A stretch of 64,000 nucleotides of DNA from Scylla paramamosain. Its lineage: Eukaryota > Arthropoda > Malacostraca > Decapoda > Portunidae. Positions 47,553 to 59,263 of the stretch are shown here, piece by piece; position 1 is the stretch's first letter, and every line of letters begins with the position of its first letter. The position numbers and the translations under genes were made by a program. The notes under the pieces are model-generated. The model was given only the letters and a program-made list of their open reading frames with translations. It had not been told where the DNA came from and did no database searches. Location of the stretch: the NCBI RefSeq assembly GCF_035594125.1, contig NC_087183.1:12187368-12251367 (forward strand), read 5' to 3'.

Positions 47553-47553
<1 letters not shown>

Positions 47554-47626
<73 letters not shown>
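47554..47626 (+). repeat. (AC)n microsatellite
   Basis: 73 bp array. Confidence 0.99.
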
Positions 47627-47629
<3 letters not shown>

Positions 47630-47730
47630 ACCTCGGCATATAGGATTACGAATGAAATGGGTTCAAAACAGATTCGGAAGCCGGGATGGTGCTGAAGGTT
47701 TGCTAGTCCCTCGTCCTTCCTTTCCCTCAG

Positions 47731-47838
47731 GCAGATGCTTCCGGTAAAATTTTCCCAGGCGCCCAGGAGTCTTCGGTTCCCACAAACACGCCCACAGCCC
47801 CCTTCTTCTTCCGGCGTGGTGGTCTTATCTAAGGTTAC
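47731..47838 (+). CDS. candidate exon with strong acceptor and donor
   Basis: The acceptor context is a good pyrimidine tract (cgtcctt cctttccctcag, read without the gap). A GTAAGAG donor follows at 47839. Two plus frames are open. One (GA)QMLPVKFSQAPRS... reaches the donor. The other starts ADASGKIFPGAQESSVPTNT and stops at TAA 47830-47832, which would make a last exon. The minus strand is also open. Codon choice looks unlike the surrounding AT-rich DNA. No family recognised. Confidence 0.2.
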
Positions 47839-47985
47839 GTAAGAGCTGCAAGGTTTGCCGCTGTTGGGTTTTTTGTTCTTTCTTTGTGTTCATTTGTGCT
47901 TGTGATGTCGAGAATGGGAGTTTATTTGTGGTATTGTTTTGTTTAGGGAAATTTTGCTGCAAGTGTAGTATGGTTGGATAGATGG

Positions 47986-47988
<3 letters not shown>

Positions 47989-48017
<29 letters not shown>
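47989..48017 (+). repeat. (TC)n microsatellite
   Basis: 29 bp array; its complement follows 36 bp later. Confidence 0.97.
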
Positions 48018-48020
<3 letters not shown>

Positions 48021-48049
48021 AGCATTTTTTATAATATCAAAAAATCTAT

Positions 48050-48053
<4 letters not shown>

Positions 48054-48108
<55 letters not shown>
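48054..48108 (+). repeat. (GA)n microsatellite
   Basis: 55 bp array. Confidence 0.99.
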
Positions 48109-48109
<1 letters not shown>

Positions 48110-48196
48110 CGCACAGAAATATTGAAGGAAATCACGATAGGTCAGTATCTGCATGCCGCAATATTTTTTTTCCTTGCTATTTTCATCTTTCCAAAT

Positions 48197-48199
<3 letters not shown>

Positions 48200-48235
<36 letters not shown>
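48200..48235 (+). repeat. (GA)n microsatellite
   Basis: 36 bp array. Confidence 0.98.
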
Positions 48236-48239
<4 letters not shown>

Positions 48240-48700
48240 GTTGGTGGTTGGTTGCAGGCCGATTAGCGTCTCGTCAAAAGGTATCAATTTCCTGACCTAA
48301 CAAGTTTGACTCTGTCGGGAGAAAAATGCTATTTATGACGAAACCTTCCTCCGTGCGCAAGTAAATTTCACATGCAAAGGAAGGGAAAAGTATATATATT
48401 ACTGAAGAACGAAAGAGGACGAGGGTGGAAGTGAAAATTCAAGATCATGATGGAAAATTTCAGTGGGGGAAGTAAAATGTTTAAGGCGAGAGAGAGGCCG
48501 GGGAATAATTTAAGAAGGATGAAGGAAGGTGAAGGAAGGCTTGCGAGCGAGGGACTCACAGAGGGACATGGAGGACTCCTGGGAGAGGAAAGCAAGAGAG
48601 AGGAGAATGTTTAGTAACCAAGAGGAAGAAGTAGGGATAGAGTGATGCCTGTAGTGGAGCTGTAGAGAAGAGAAAGAAGTGATGGTTGGTACATTGAGAG
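48236..48700. other. unique, then purine-rich sequence
   Basis: No gene supported. Purine bias increases from 48410. Confidence 0.5.
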
Positions 48701-48703
48701 GAA

Positions 48704-48744
48704 GGGGTGGAGGGGAAGGGTTTGGGGAGGGGAGGAAGGGAGGG
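48704..48744 (+). other. G-quadruplex-type motif
   Basis: Seven G runs of 3-4 (starting 48704, 48712, 48718, 48724, 48729, 48738, 48742) with loops of 1-5 bases. Fits the G3+N1-7 rule several times over. Confidence 0.6.
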
Positions 48745-48813
48745 AGGTCAGTCCTTATGGGGATTAAAGGGAATGGGAGGGATGAAGGGTCTTGTCAGTG
48801 GTGTGGAGTGACG

Positions 48814-48816
<3 letters not shown>

Positions 48817-48886
<70 letters not shown>
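48817..48886 (+). repeat. (GA)n microsatellite
   Basis: 70 bp array. Confidence 0.99.
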
Positions 48887-48894
<8 letters not shown>

Positions 48895-48904
48895 CTCAGA
48901 GTCA

Positions 48905-48978
48905 GCCATCTAACCAGCCAGCCAGCAAGCCAGACAGACAGGCAAGCAGGCAGACAGGCAGACAGACAGAGACAGATA
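48905..48978 (+). repeat. degenerate (CAGC)n/(GACA)n tract
   Basis: Mixed CAGCCAG, GACAG and GCAGACAG units. Confidence 0.88.
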
Positions 48979-49082
48979 CACATGAAAAATTTAGCTATGA
49001 AAAATATTGGCAAGTAAAGTAAAAAAAAAAAAAAGGAACTAAAAAAAATGGTACCCTGCAATATATGTAATGAGAGTAGGAG

Positions 49083-49086
<4 letters not shown>

Positions 49087-49164
<78 letters not shown>
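49087..49164 (+). repeat. (GA)n microsatellite
   Basis: 78 bp array. Confidence 0.99.
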
Positions 49165-49167
<3 letters not shown>

Positions 49168-49319
49168 GGGACTAGAAAGGCAGAACACACAAAAGAACAT
49201 ACCCTTTAATACCTGTAGTGCAAGTTATAACAGACTGAAGAGTGAGAAAAAGGAAAGAAAGAGAGATAGAGAAGGAGAGAGGCAGAATACTGGCAGGCGA
49301 GGCTAGGCGGGGAGGGATT

Positions 49320-49595
49320 TAATCTAACCTAACTTAGCATGCCTTACCAAACATACCTTACCTAACCTAATACAACGTAACCTAACCTAACCTAACCTAA
49401 CCTAACCTAACCTTACCTAACCTAACACAACGTAACCTAACCTAACCTAACCTAACCTAACACAACGTAACCTAACCTAACCTAACCTAACCTAACCTAA
49501 TCTTACCTAACCTAACACAACGTAACCTAACCTAACCTAACCTTACCTAACCTAACACAACGTAACCTAACCTAACCTTACCTTACCTAAGTTTA
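49320..49595 (+). repeat. TTAGG-type array with higher-order structure
   Basis: Best preserved pentamer array: runs of up to eight exact CCTAA. The variant ACAACGTAA recurs at 49372, 49427, 49462, 49517 and 49557. Spacings of 55, 35, 55 and 40 are all multiples of five, and 'ccttacctaacctaacacaa' recurs, so blocks were duplicated in register. Confidence 0.95.
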
Positions 49596-49669
49596 CTGAA
49601 GAAAGTACATAAAAAGAAGTACAAGGAATAGGAGATGAAAAAAAGAAACAAATGTAAAGGATTAAAAGT

Positions 49670-49829
49670 GACCGGGCACTGGATGGGTGGGTGCTAAGAC
49701 TCCCTGACACTGTGGTGATGGAGGAGATTCTGCTGCTGCCCCTGGGAAGCTTTTGAGAGTCTGGGAAGCCGTGTCCTGTGTGCTCTGTGTCCAATGGGTA
49801 GCCGCCCCTCGCGTGTCTCCTTTCAATCA
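49670..49829 (-). CDS. candidate coding segment, minus strand
   Basis: After an acceptor-like 'ggccccattccag' the minus strand is open for more than 55 codons of normal composition (IERRHARGGYPLDTEHTG... then SSRISSITTVSGS). The Ser/Thr-rich text resembles a flexible cytoplasmic segment, but no family is recognised. No clear donor follows; the frame runs on into the CCTAA array, so the 3' limit is a guess. Confidence 0.18.
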
Positions 49830-50693
49830 CTGGAATGGGGCCTCGTCAGGAAATTGTCGTCCTTATTCACTCCCTTTTTGTGGGCCATTATTTCTCTTTT
49901 ATCTTATTACCTACTGATTTTTTTTATTTTTTCCAGTTTTTTATGTTGGTTTTTCTTTTTTTTCATAGTTTTTGCTTTTGGTCGATTGTGTTTTGTTGTC
50001 TTTTTTTTGTTTTATTTTTTTTTTTTCTTTCCTACTGGGTTTCACTTTCTTTACCATTATTTCCCTTCCAGCTAATATTTGGACTGGTTTTATCTCTTTT
50101 CGTTGCTGTAATTTTCTTTTACTTTATTGTATTGTTGCCTGGTTTCACTTTTCCTTCATTATTTCTTTTATCATTTTTTTTTCTGTGTTTCTCTTGTCAC
50201 CATTCCTTCTCTTTTATTCTGTTATGACTTTTGGTGTTATTTTTAATCGTACTGTTTTTTTTTTTCTATCATAAATTTTGTCTCATCTTGCTCTTCATAT
50301 AGCCAAAGCTGTTACGGGATTTTTATCCGTCAATTAATCTACTGTTTTTGTTTTGTTTTTATTTCTCCTTTATCTTATTAGCAATTTTTTTTGGTTATTC
50401 TGTCCATATTTGTATTCTTTAGTGTGAGTTTTTTTCTTTTTTTTTCTTTTTTTTTTTCTTTTCTTTTTTTTTTTTTTGCTTCTCGTTTTGTGGTGGCTCT
50501 TTGATTCTACGTAATCTGTTTAATGATATTGTGACTTTTCAGTGATTTTTTTTTACATGCACTTTTATTCAATTTTTTCATCTATTTAATCTGTTTGATT
50601 ATTGTGGCACTTTTGCACGGCTTTTTCTTATGTTTTTAGTGGTCAGTGCAGAGATTATTTATTTGGCTTTCCTGGTGATTAATTTTGCCAGTG

Positions 50694-50696
<3 letters not shown>
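49830..50696 (+). other. T-rich sequence, no gene seen
   Basis: Long T and TTC/TTTC text with short T runs. Plus-strand open frames of 93-130 codons are Phe/Leu-rich artefacts. Confidence 0.6.

Positions 50697-50697
<1 letters not shown>

Positions 50698-50784
<87 letters not shown>
50698..50784 (+). repeat. (GA)n microsatellite
   Basis: 87 bp array. Confidence 0.99.
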
Positions 50785-50786
<2 letters not shown>

Positions 50787-50939
50787 TGTGGTGATGAATC
50801 AGTCTCTCTCTCTCCCTCCCTCCCTCCCATCTAATCGTCTCCCATCTACTCCCCTACCCTACCTACCCTCTCCTACGTTCTATCAAATACGAAAGGTTAA
50901 ACAACAGAAACCAAACCATAATCAGGGAGCGAGTCAAAG

Positions 50940-50990
50940 GTAGGGTTACCAGGAGCCTAACCTTACCTAATCTAATGTAACATAAGCCAG
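50940..50990 (+). repeat. short decayed CCTAA patch
   Basis: 'agcctaaccttacctaatctaatgtaac' resembles the TTAGG-like arrays but has only about five units. Confidence 0.5.
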
Positions 50991-51108
50991 TCATTTCTCT
51001 AAATATTCGAAATTTGCCCCATGTCTTTTCCAGCTGTGTTTTTTGTTGCCCCTGCACTGGTGAGGCGAGTGAGGTTTTACATAGGAGTGATGCTGGGATG
51101 AAGGATTA

Positions 51109-51111
<3 letters not shown>

Positions 51112-51199
<88 letters not shown>
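51112..51199 (+). repeat. (TC)n microsatellite
   Basis: 88 bp array. Confidence 0.99.
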
Positions 51200-51202
<3 letters not shown>

Positions 51203-51656
51203 GCTGAGTTCAAACACATACTGATTTATTTGTGTTTTTTTTTTTTTTGTCTTTTCTCTCTCCCTCTTTTTTTCTTGTTTATTTGCCTGCTTCTTGGTAT
51301 GACTCTAATCAATTTATCTCCTTGTTCTTGTTCTCTTTTTCTTTTTCTTTTAGTCTCCCTTTTCCTCTTATTGTCTCTCCCTTGTCTTTATACTTCGCCT
51401 TCTTGTTCTTCTTCCTCATTATATTTTTCTTTCCTTTGGTATTAAGCTTACTTTTTCTTGTTCTGTATCGTTCTTTTCCTCTTCCTTCTCCTATTGCTGA
51501 TCTTACTGCTGCTCCATTTATTCTTTTTCTTCTTCTCTTTCCTCATCGTCTTTCTCTTTCTTTAGGTGTTGTTCTTCCTTTTCTTCTTCTTGTTCTTGTT
51601 CTCTCTCTTTCTTTTCCTCTTTCTTCCCCTGTTGCTGCTCTTACACTGCTTCTCTC
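51200..51656 (+). other. pyrimidine-rich tract with TTCT/CTTG text
   Basis: 'tcttgttct' and 'ttcctcttccttc' words repeat loosely. Open frames here are Leu/Phe/Ser artefacts. Confidence 0.65.
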
Positions 51657-51694
51657 TTCCTCCTCCTCCTCCTCCTCCTCCTCCTCCTCCTCCT
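51657..51694 (+). repeat. (TCC)n microsatellite
   Basis: 12-13 triplets. Confidence 0.98.
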
Positions 51695-51799
51695 GGTAGC
51701 TTTGTTGGAGTGATTGGTGAGTGATTTAGTTAGGCACTTTTTTGATAAAGCGAGGGAACCATTCACCATCACCCTCTGGTTCATGCCCCTCTCCCAAAA

Positions 51800-51932
<133 letters not shown>

Positions 51933-52376
51933 ACGCACAATACTCATAACTTGTCCGCCTTGACACTTTATTCCCCACGCCATCACGCCTACAGCTTCAC
52001 CCACGCGCCGCCACAACCCACAACCCACAACACGATATCGATAAGGGCCGCAAAAAAGGAACGTATAGAAAAGACACTCGTACCCAGAAACTCCCTCCCG
52101 ATGGAATGTACGAAGATAAATGTAATGGGTGTGTAGGAATACATAGGAAGGACAGATACCGGCCAGAAAACCTATTGGTCTGTTACAGAGGAATCTGCTG
52201 AACAATGTGCGTGCTGCGCTAATGGGTCTGTGTGTGGGGGAATAGGTTACAATATAAAAAAAGCTTCGTCTCTTTCCCCTCAAGTTTTAATCAATTTAAG
52301 TGGTGACAGGAAACGATTAGAAGAGAGCTGGTACCTTGTGAATAACTGTCTTTCTACCTATTTATCTATATACCAG

Positions 52377-52539
52377 GCCGGCAGTTCTGCATCGGTTGGC
52401 TCAGACAAGGCACCACACACTCCCACACGCATTATTCACACTCCTACCCCCCGCCAGCCTCTGTTGGAAAGGGACAGTCTCGTGGACACCCTGCTACACC
52501 TCGGGAGCTTAGGCATAGCACAGCTGGCCACATACAAAA
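52377..52539 (+). CDS. candidate internal exon, 163 bp
   Basis: Acceptor: pyrimidine tract 'ctttctacctatttatctat' then ataccag. Donor: AAAA|GTAAGA at 52540. One frame is open throughout (54 codons plus one base), beginning AGSSASVGSDKAPHTPTRII and ending LGSLGIAQLATYK. Codons favour C or G at third position (CTG, CTC, GTG, GAC), unlike the flanks, and the reverse strand has stops in all frames. A Pro/Thr-rich first half is followed by a leucine-rich possible helix. No family recognised. It conflicts in strand with the minus-strand candidates next to it, so they cannot all belong to one gene. Confidence 0.3.
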
Positions 52540-52772
52540 GTAAGAAAAAAATACTAGGATATGGAAAATAGAGAAATTGAAGGTACCATTTAGGTGGCAT
52601 ACTTTTAACTTATCTAAAGCTAAGAATTGAAAATAAAGGAAAGTGTTGTATAAATATCGTGGCTTATCTCCAGTATTTATAGCTTAATTCAGGCTGAGTA
52701 TTATCTTTTCTCCCCTCCATTAAAAGTACAAGGAAAAGTCGAGCGTGACCATTAGATAAGACGAGCGGTGAC

Positions 52773-52844
52773 CTGAATTTTCCGCATAACTTCATATTGC
52801 TCCAAGACACCCGAGATCGCTTCGCACGTAACAGCAACTGGACT
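52773..52844 (-). CDS. candidate short exon, minus strand, 72 bp
   Basis: Strong acceptor (ggctattcttttttcag) and an acceptable donor CAG|GTCACC. One frame is open at 24 codons (SPVAVTCEAISGVLEQYEVM...), and the frame that would continue the candidate at 53304-53497 is open too. Short, so chance is a real alternative. Confidence 0.2.
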
Positions 52845-53303
52845 CTGAAAAAAGAATAGCCTTGGGAAGAAAAACATCATATCAGCAACACGAAGCATCC
52901 ATTCTTGATAGGAACAGAAATACCATCTGGTGGAAGTTCTGTTAGATGGAGACAATGATACGAACTGTGAAAGGAGAAACTCGAGAGATACAGAAACAAA
53001 AACTAGATGGATTGTGTGTGAATAGAGGCACGTAAAGATAACAGAGAGACGGAATCTATCGCGGTAATCAGGGAATGTGTGCTGGCGTGGTATTGAGGGG
53101 AGGAAGCGGAAGCGAGAAGGGAACGTGTAGTGTTTGCGTTACGCCTTGACTAGAATACCTAACAACGCTGCTCTGTTCACGGTAGAAGGATGGAGGAAGA
53201 AAGACCAATGACTAAGGAAACCAGGAGGAAGAGGAGGAAGGAAGGAAGGAAGGGACAGTAGCTTTAGGATTCCTCTTCACTGGAACAGGACGACTTGCCT
53301 CAC

Positions 53304-53497
53304 CGTCTCAGCTCCCGTTTTCTCTCACTGGCTTGTTTTGACGAGATGACTGAGGCGCTCGGCACTTCGTTTTCTCCCCGAGCCGCCGCCGCCAGAAAGT
53401 TATCCCGCGGGAGTTGTTGGGTGTTCCTATTTCTAGCGACGAGCATCTGGCGGGTGGGAAGTTTGCATAACCAGGTGACTTCGTATGATGTTTGAGG
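53304..53497 (-). CDS. candidate internal exon, minus strand, 194 bp
   Basis: Acceptor has a long pyrimidine tract (cctatttcttcccctctcc) ending ggag, and the donor is GACG|GTGAGGC at 53303. A single frame is open across 64 codons plus two bases, starting PQTSYEVTWLCKLPTRQML; it includes an Ala run and a charged end (KQASERKRELR). Starts in phase 0, as the candidate at 55829-55981 would require. Plus-strand alternative: an ATG at 53346 begins MTEALGTSFSPRAAAARKL with a hydrophobic stretch and a CAG|GTGACT donor at 53475. No family recognised on either strand. Confidence 0.28.
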
Positions 53498-53499
53498 CT

Positions 53500-54812
53500 C
53501 CGGGGAGAGGGGAAGAAATAGGTAACAAGAATCACGGTAAAGGAGAAGGGACACGAAATGCGGCAAAAAGTTAAGACGTGGGATGTGCTTTATTTTCCAC
53601 GGAAGCATGGCAGTGGAAGCGTAACAGTGTCCCTCCCCAAAAGAACTCAAAGATGGAAAAAAAAAAAAGTAAAATTCTAGATGTTTACGGAGAATGTTGG
53701 TAAAAAAAAAATAGGAAGGAAATGTGAGAGAAAATGAGAAATCAAATAGAGCAATGCAAGGAAGTCCGCCATATGCAAGGAAGGAAAAATTGCAAGGGGA
53801 AACGATCAGTGAGAGAGACGCAGGAAAAAATGTACAGGGATAATACGAGAAATTTTAGCACCATGGGAACTCAAGAACTCAGGGAAGGAAGGATGGCGAA
53901 AAACTCTGCTATCCTCTCTGGAGCTTCATGTTGGAGTGTTATGATGACCCAGGGGCGGCGTGGAGGCTCCCCAGTACCCCTTCTCCCCTCCCTGACCTCT
54001 TGTAACCTCTGCCAACCTTTCCCTCCCCACTGACCTACGAGTACTCTGCTCCTTCCTCCTCTCTTTTTGGTTAAAATTCCCTTATCCCCCTCTCTCTTCC
54101 CTCCCAGACTCTTTCATCCCTCCCTCCTTCACTAACATCCTTAACCTCCCTCTCCACTACCCCTTCCTACTCCCATAACCTCCCTACCCCTCACTCCTCT
54201 CCAGTCTCTCCGACTCTCCCTCCTCCACTAACCTGCCCCAACTCAACCAGCTTCCATCACCGTCTCCTTTCCAAAGTCTATCACCGTTCCTTGCCTTCCC
54301 ATCCCTTTCCCCCTTCCTCCTTCTTTTTGCCCTTTACCACCGCCCTCCACGCCACTCCCTCCCTAACCTCCTGACCATCCGGGAACGTTTCTGCTCCAGA
54401 CGACATGGGACAGACAGATAAGAGAAGACAGATGATCATTAACCACGGAATAGCTTAAAAAAAAAAAAAAAGGAAAGGAAAGGGAAAAAAAAAGCGTATT
54501 GGAAGGTCGATGAACCCAAAGTTTAAAATGTTTGAAAAAATTAAGAAAAAAAAAGTTAATACAATAGAAAGGAAAGGTAAGAAGATTGTATATAGGAGGT
54601 CTATTACAATGCCAGTGCCCCTCTCTTTAAAATACCTATGAAAATGTATACCTATGAAAAAATTTAAATAATGGATAGTTAGCGGTCGTTATTTAGTTTG
54701 TCTGGCGAAAAATGAAACATTAATTAGAGTTAATGAACAAATAATTATGCCTCTCCATATTTTCAGTTCTTTAAATATGACCCCGTTATGATAATAGGAA
54801 GTCCTCAAAGTG
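53500..54812. other. unique, pyrimidine-rich and A-rich sequence, no gene proven
   Basis: 53640-53900 is A/G-rich. 53960-54390 is strongly C/T-rich on plus (CCTCC, TCCC words). 54440-54780 is A-rich. A 99-codon plus frame at 53734-54033 has no support. Confidence 0.5.
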
Positions 54813-54939
<127 letters not shown>

Positions 54940-55329
54940 CAGGGATAAAATTTCCTCTTTATTCTGTGTATACCTTAATTTGTAATACTTCTTTTTTGTT
55001 TATTTTCTTATTATATCTTGATTTTAAGGTTTGTTTTCTAATTTCTTGTGTATTTTTGGTCCATTACGAGACTCAACATTACTCGTCGCCTTTATTGATC
55101 TCAGGGAAGGGAAAACGTCGAGCAGTGCTGAAGTTATTTTTTTCATCACTTCACAAGATAAAAATTCCTGCGCAATTTATTACAGTTTTGAGTTAATTAT
55201 TGAACTTATTAGTCATAAACATGCATAATTTTCCCTTCCCATAGTAATTAGGAATTCCTCGTAGGACAAACTTTTCATCATGTTTTAATTAGATATCCGA
55301 ATAGATACAAATAAATAAACTTTAAACTC

Positions 55330-55510
55330 AGGTGTACACGTGGCGCAGGAACAGAAAGGAACACAAAGGAAAAAAACGAACAAAAAGAAGTAAACATGGG
55401 TGGACACGTGGCGCAGGAACATAAAGGAACACAAATGAAGGACGGACAAAAAAAAATCTTAGGTGTACACGTGGCGTAGGAACAGAAAGAAACACAAAGG
55501 AAGAGTAAAT
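55330..55510 (+). repeat. three-copy tandem repeat with CACGTG, same family as 43660-43930
   Basis: Units start 'ggtgtacacgtggcgcagg' (55331), 'ggtggacacgtggcgcagg' (55399) and 'ggtgtacacgtggcgtagg' (55462), spacing 68 and 63 bp. Each is followed by 'aaca(g/t)aaaggaacacaaa'. Each carries the palindromic E-box CACGTG. The aagaacata-like words link it to the repeat at 43.7 kb. Confidence 0.85.
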
Positions 55511-55828
55511 AGCAGCACACTCGTTCACCCTCTCGAGATTGTTTAGATAAGCTACACAAAGATGGCAAAAAAGCAAAGGGTATTTATGGGAAGCTACAGT
55601 TATGTGATATAAAGAAAGAGATGCAGGATAGCAAAGAGGAAAGCTATTTATCATTAACTACTGCAATCAAATGTAAAAGAGTAAAAGCTGTAGGATACTA
55701 AAGACGAAGGCTTCACCCCACCTACCATTCAAGAGACAAGCCCCACACTCTGACGATCTTCCCTCCCCTGTTTATCTACGTATCATCAGCAAGGTCAGGG
55801 TGGAGTGATGGTGGTGGTGCCGTGTTAC

Positions 55829-55981
55829 CAGAAGAGGAAGCATCACGGCCCCCTTAACAATAGCCCGCTGTGTCCTGCTGTGTCCTGCTGTGTCTTCCTG
55901 AACCGCCTCACGCATCTCGTCTCTCTCCTGAGCTGGCAATTTCCTGCGACCTTCTTTCAAAAGCCGAAGCGATGCCCAATT
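55829..55981 (-). CDS. candidate internal exon, minus strand, 153 bp
   Basis: Acceptor is strong (aaagttttcctcctttcacag) and the donor is CTG|GTAACA at 55828. Exactly 51 codons are open in phase 0 at both ends, beginning NWASLRLLKEGRRKLPAQER and ending AIVKGAVMLPLL. Charged, helix-like composition (DEMREAVQED) argues for protein. A local triplication of 'acacagcagg' lies inside it. The plus strand is also open for 60 codons. No family recognised. Confidence 0.28.
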
Positions 55982-56042
55982 CTGTGAAAGGAGGAAAACT
56001 TTGGGGCTTTTTGATATAACGGCACTTCCCTTTCCCTCAGGT

Positions 56043-56099
56043 CCTCCTCCTCCTCCTCCTCCTCCTCCTCCTCCTCCTCCTCCTCCTCCTCCTCCTCCT
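56043..56099 (+). repeat. (CTC)n microsatellite
   Basis: 19 triplets; decayed CTC/TCC text continues at 56208-56275. Confidence 0.98.
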
Positions 56100-56372
56100 A
56101 TCCCTTGCATCTCCCTTTTCTCCTCCTGCACTTACTTGGATCATCATCTTACTTTCGTCTTTTTTTTTTTTTAAGTATTTAATGTGGCTTATGTCTTTCC
56201 CTTAAGTTCTTCTCCTCTTCCTCCTTCTCCTCCTCCTGCTCCTCCTCCTCCTCCTTCTCCTTCTCTTCCTCTTCTTATTTACTTCTTTTACCATCCTTTC
56301 GTCCTTTTCTTGTGTCTTTCTTATGCAAGGATCTTCTTTCCCTCTCCGTGTCCTGGCATGCATTCAGTTCAT

Positions 56373-57472
<1,100 letters not shown>

Positions 57473-57500
57473 ATAACGTTCCCTCTCACTCTTATTTCAG

Positions 57501-57567
57501 GTTATTTCCACCAAAACAAGAGATATGGCCAAGTCAGTAGGTGTCTGCTTAATTGCCTTAATGACAG
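57501..57567 (+). CDS. candidate first coding exon with signal-peptide-like start
   Basis: Acceptor 'ccctctcactcttatttcag' has a branch-like 'tcaataac' upstream and the 145 bp CT array behind it. ATG at 57525 has G at -3 and G at +4 and reads MAKSVGVCLIALMT before a CAG|GTGCGA donor at 57568. A short basic start and a hydrophobic core would fit the first coding exon of a secreted protein. Only 14 codons, so chance is likely enough. Confidence 0.15.
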
Positions 57568-57801
57568 GTGCGAAAGGAGATAGAAATAAAGGGAAATAAA
57601 CTACTTACCGGTAAAAAAAAAAACACTCAATGTAATCATGAGTAAATTTATGTTACCTTGATGTGTTTCTGCGTCTCGTGTTTCATTATATGCAAACAGG
57701 AAAAGAGATGAGTGATTTATATGCATGCTTGTGTTGTGTTTGTATGTAAGTGTTTGTGCTTTTTTCTCTTTTGCTTTGTAATGTGTATTGAGAGAAAAGA
57801 T

Positions 57802-57930
<129 letters not shown>

Positions 57931-57991
57931 TGGTATGTAAAATTAATCCATCATTGTAGCTTTAGAAAGTTTTACAATAGCGCTGCATTAT

Positions 57992-58038
57992 AACAACAAC
58001 AATAACAACAACAGCAACAACAACAACAACAACAACAA
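57992..58038 (+). repeat. (AAC)n microsatellite
   Basis: AAC triplets with AAT and AGC changes. Confidence 0.96.
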
Positions 58039-58333
58039 AGAGCAACATCAACAACCACAGTCACTTGCTATTCCAACCCAGTACATTTTAATCCACCACT
58101 TCACAAAACCTCCACCTTGCCAGACTCACCCAAACTCATTATCCACCAACTCATCCTCACCCACGTCTACCCACAACCCCCCCCACCCAGCCAGCTCCCC
58201 AACAGCCACCCAACTCATCATCCCTCCCCTCCCCTCACAAGCCCACTACTGCTACTTACGAGAGGGAGAAAAAGAGATGTTTTATTCAGTACGTCTCTTT
58301 TTAACATATCTTCTCTCTTCTTCAAATGCTTCC

Positions 58334-58336
<3 letters not shown>

Positions 58337-58388
<52 letters not shown>
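58337..58388 (+). repeat. (GA)n microsatellite
   Basis: 52 bp array. Confidence 0.99.
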
Positions 58389-58391
<3 letters not shown>

Positions 58392-58596
58392 TAGTAATCT
58401 GGTGGATAAATAAGAGAGAGAGAAAAGACAGACATGTGCAGCTTTAGTGAAACTCTCCGTGTCTGTGGAAGGAAAGAAAATAATGTAAAAAAGTAGACCC
58501 TTGTAACCACGGCATTAATTTTGTTCCCTTTGTTCCGCGGCGCCACGTCAGGTATCTACTAATTAACGATTCAAAGGTATTTACACAGGTAACGGA

Positions 58597-58599
<3 letters not shown>

Positions 58600-58657
<58 letters not shown>
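58600..58657 (+). repeat. (GA)n microsatellite
   Basis: 58 bp array. Confidence 0.99.
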
Positions 58658-58659
<2 letters not shown>

Positions 58660-58765
58660 TCACTGTATTTATATTTTTCACTATTATATATATTTTTTTT
58701 AGTTTCCTGATGACCTTTGAAAAAATTCCATTTCTTGGAATGTCGTTACTGGAGTGGTTGCCAGT

Positions 58766-58766
<1 letters not shown>

Positions 58767-58825
<59 letters not shown>
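58767..58825 (+). repeat. (AC)n microsatellite
   Basis: 59 bp array. Confidence 0.99.
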
Positions 58826-58826
<1 letters not shown>

Positions 58827-58897
58827 CACTAAATCTACAGGAAGATAAATTACTTGCCTTTTTTTTTATATATATGTTTTCTTTTTCATCTTTTTTT

Positions 58898-59003
<106 letters not shown>

Positions 59004-59025
59004 GACTCTTCTCCATTTCCTCCAG

Positions 59026-59088
59026 GTGACGGAGGAATCAATAGCGAGGGTCGAGGAGGAGTGGTCATGCCTCTTGTTTGACACGTGA
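59026..59088 (+). CDS. candidate short terminal exon
   Basis: A very strong acceptor (CT array then cttctccatttcctccag) is followed by 20 open codons, VTEESIARVEEEWSCLLFDT, and TGA at 59086-59088. A second frame is also open. No poly(A) signal lies close downstream. The strong acceptor may simply be a by-product of the CT array. Confidence 0.13.
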   Translation: MTEESIARVEEEWSCLLFDT

Positions 59089-59121
59089 TTCATATTTGAT
59101 GACCTCCGCGGCCTTAGATGT

Positions 59122-59123
<2 letters not shown>

Positions 59124-59205
<82 letters not shown>
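59124..59205 (+). repeat. (GT)n microsatellite, left arm of inverted pair
   Basis: 82 bp array. Confidence 0.99.
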
Positions 59206-59210
<5 letters not shown>

Positions 59211-59262
59211 ATCCGGTGCATGTTAGCTCTTCTCTCGTGGCAGATTAATGAGTTCCTGTATC

Positions 59263-59263
<1 letters not shown>

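Noticed and set aside
49320..49595. True chromosome end
   Set aside because: The CCTAA array is interrupted, has variants and is followed by 14 kb of ordinary sequence, so it is interstitial.
53346..53474. Plus-strand first exon MTEALGTSF... with hydrophobic stretch
   Set aside because: Overlaps a better-supported minus-strand exon candidate; kept only as an alternative.
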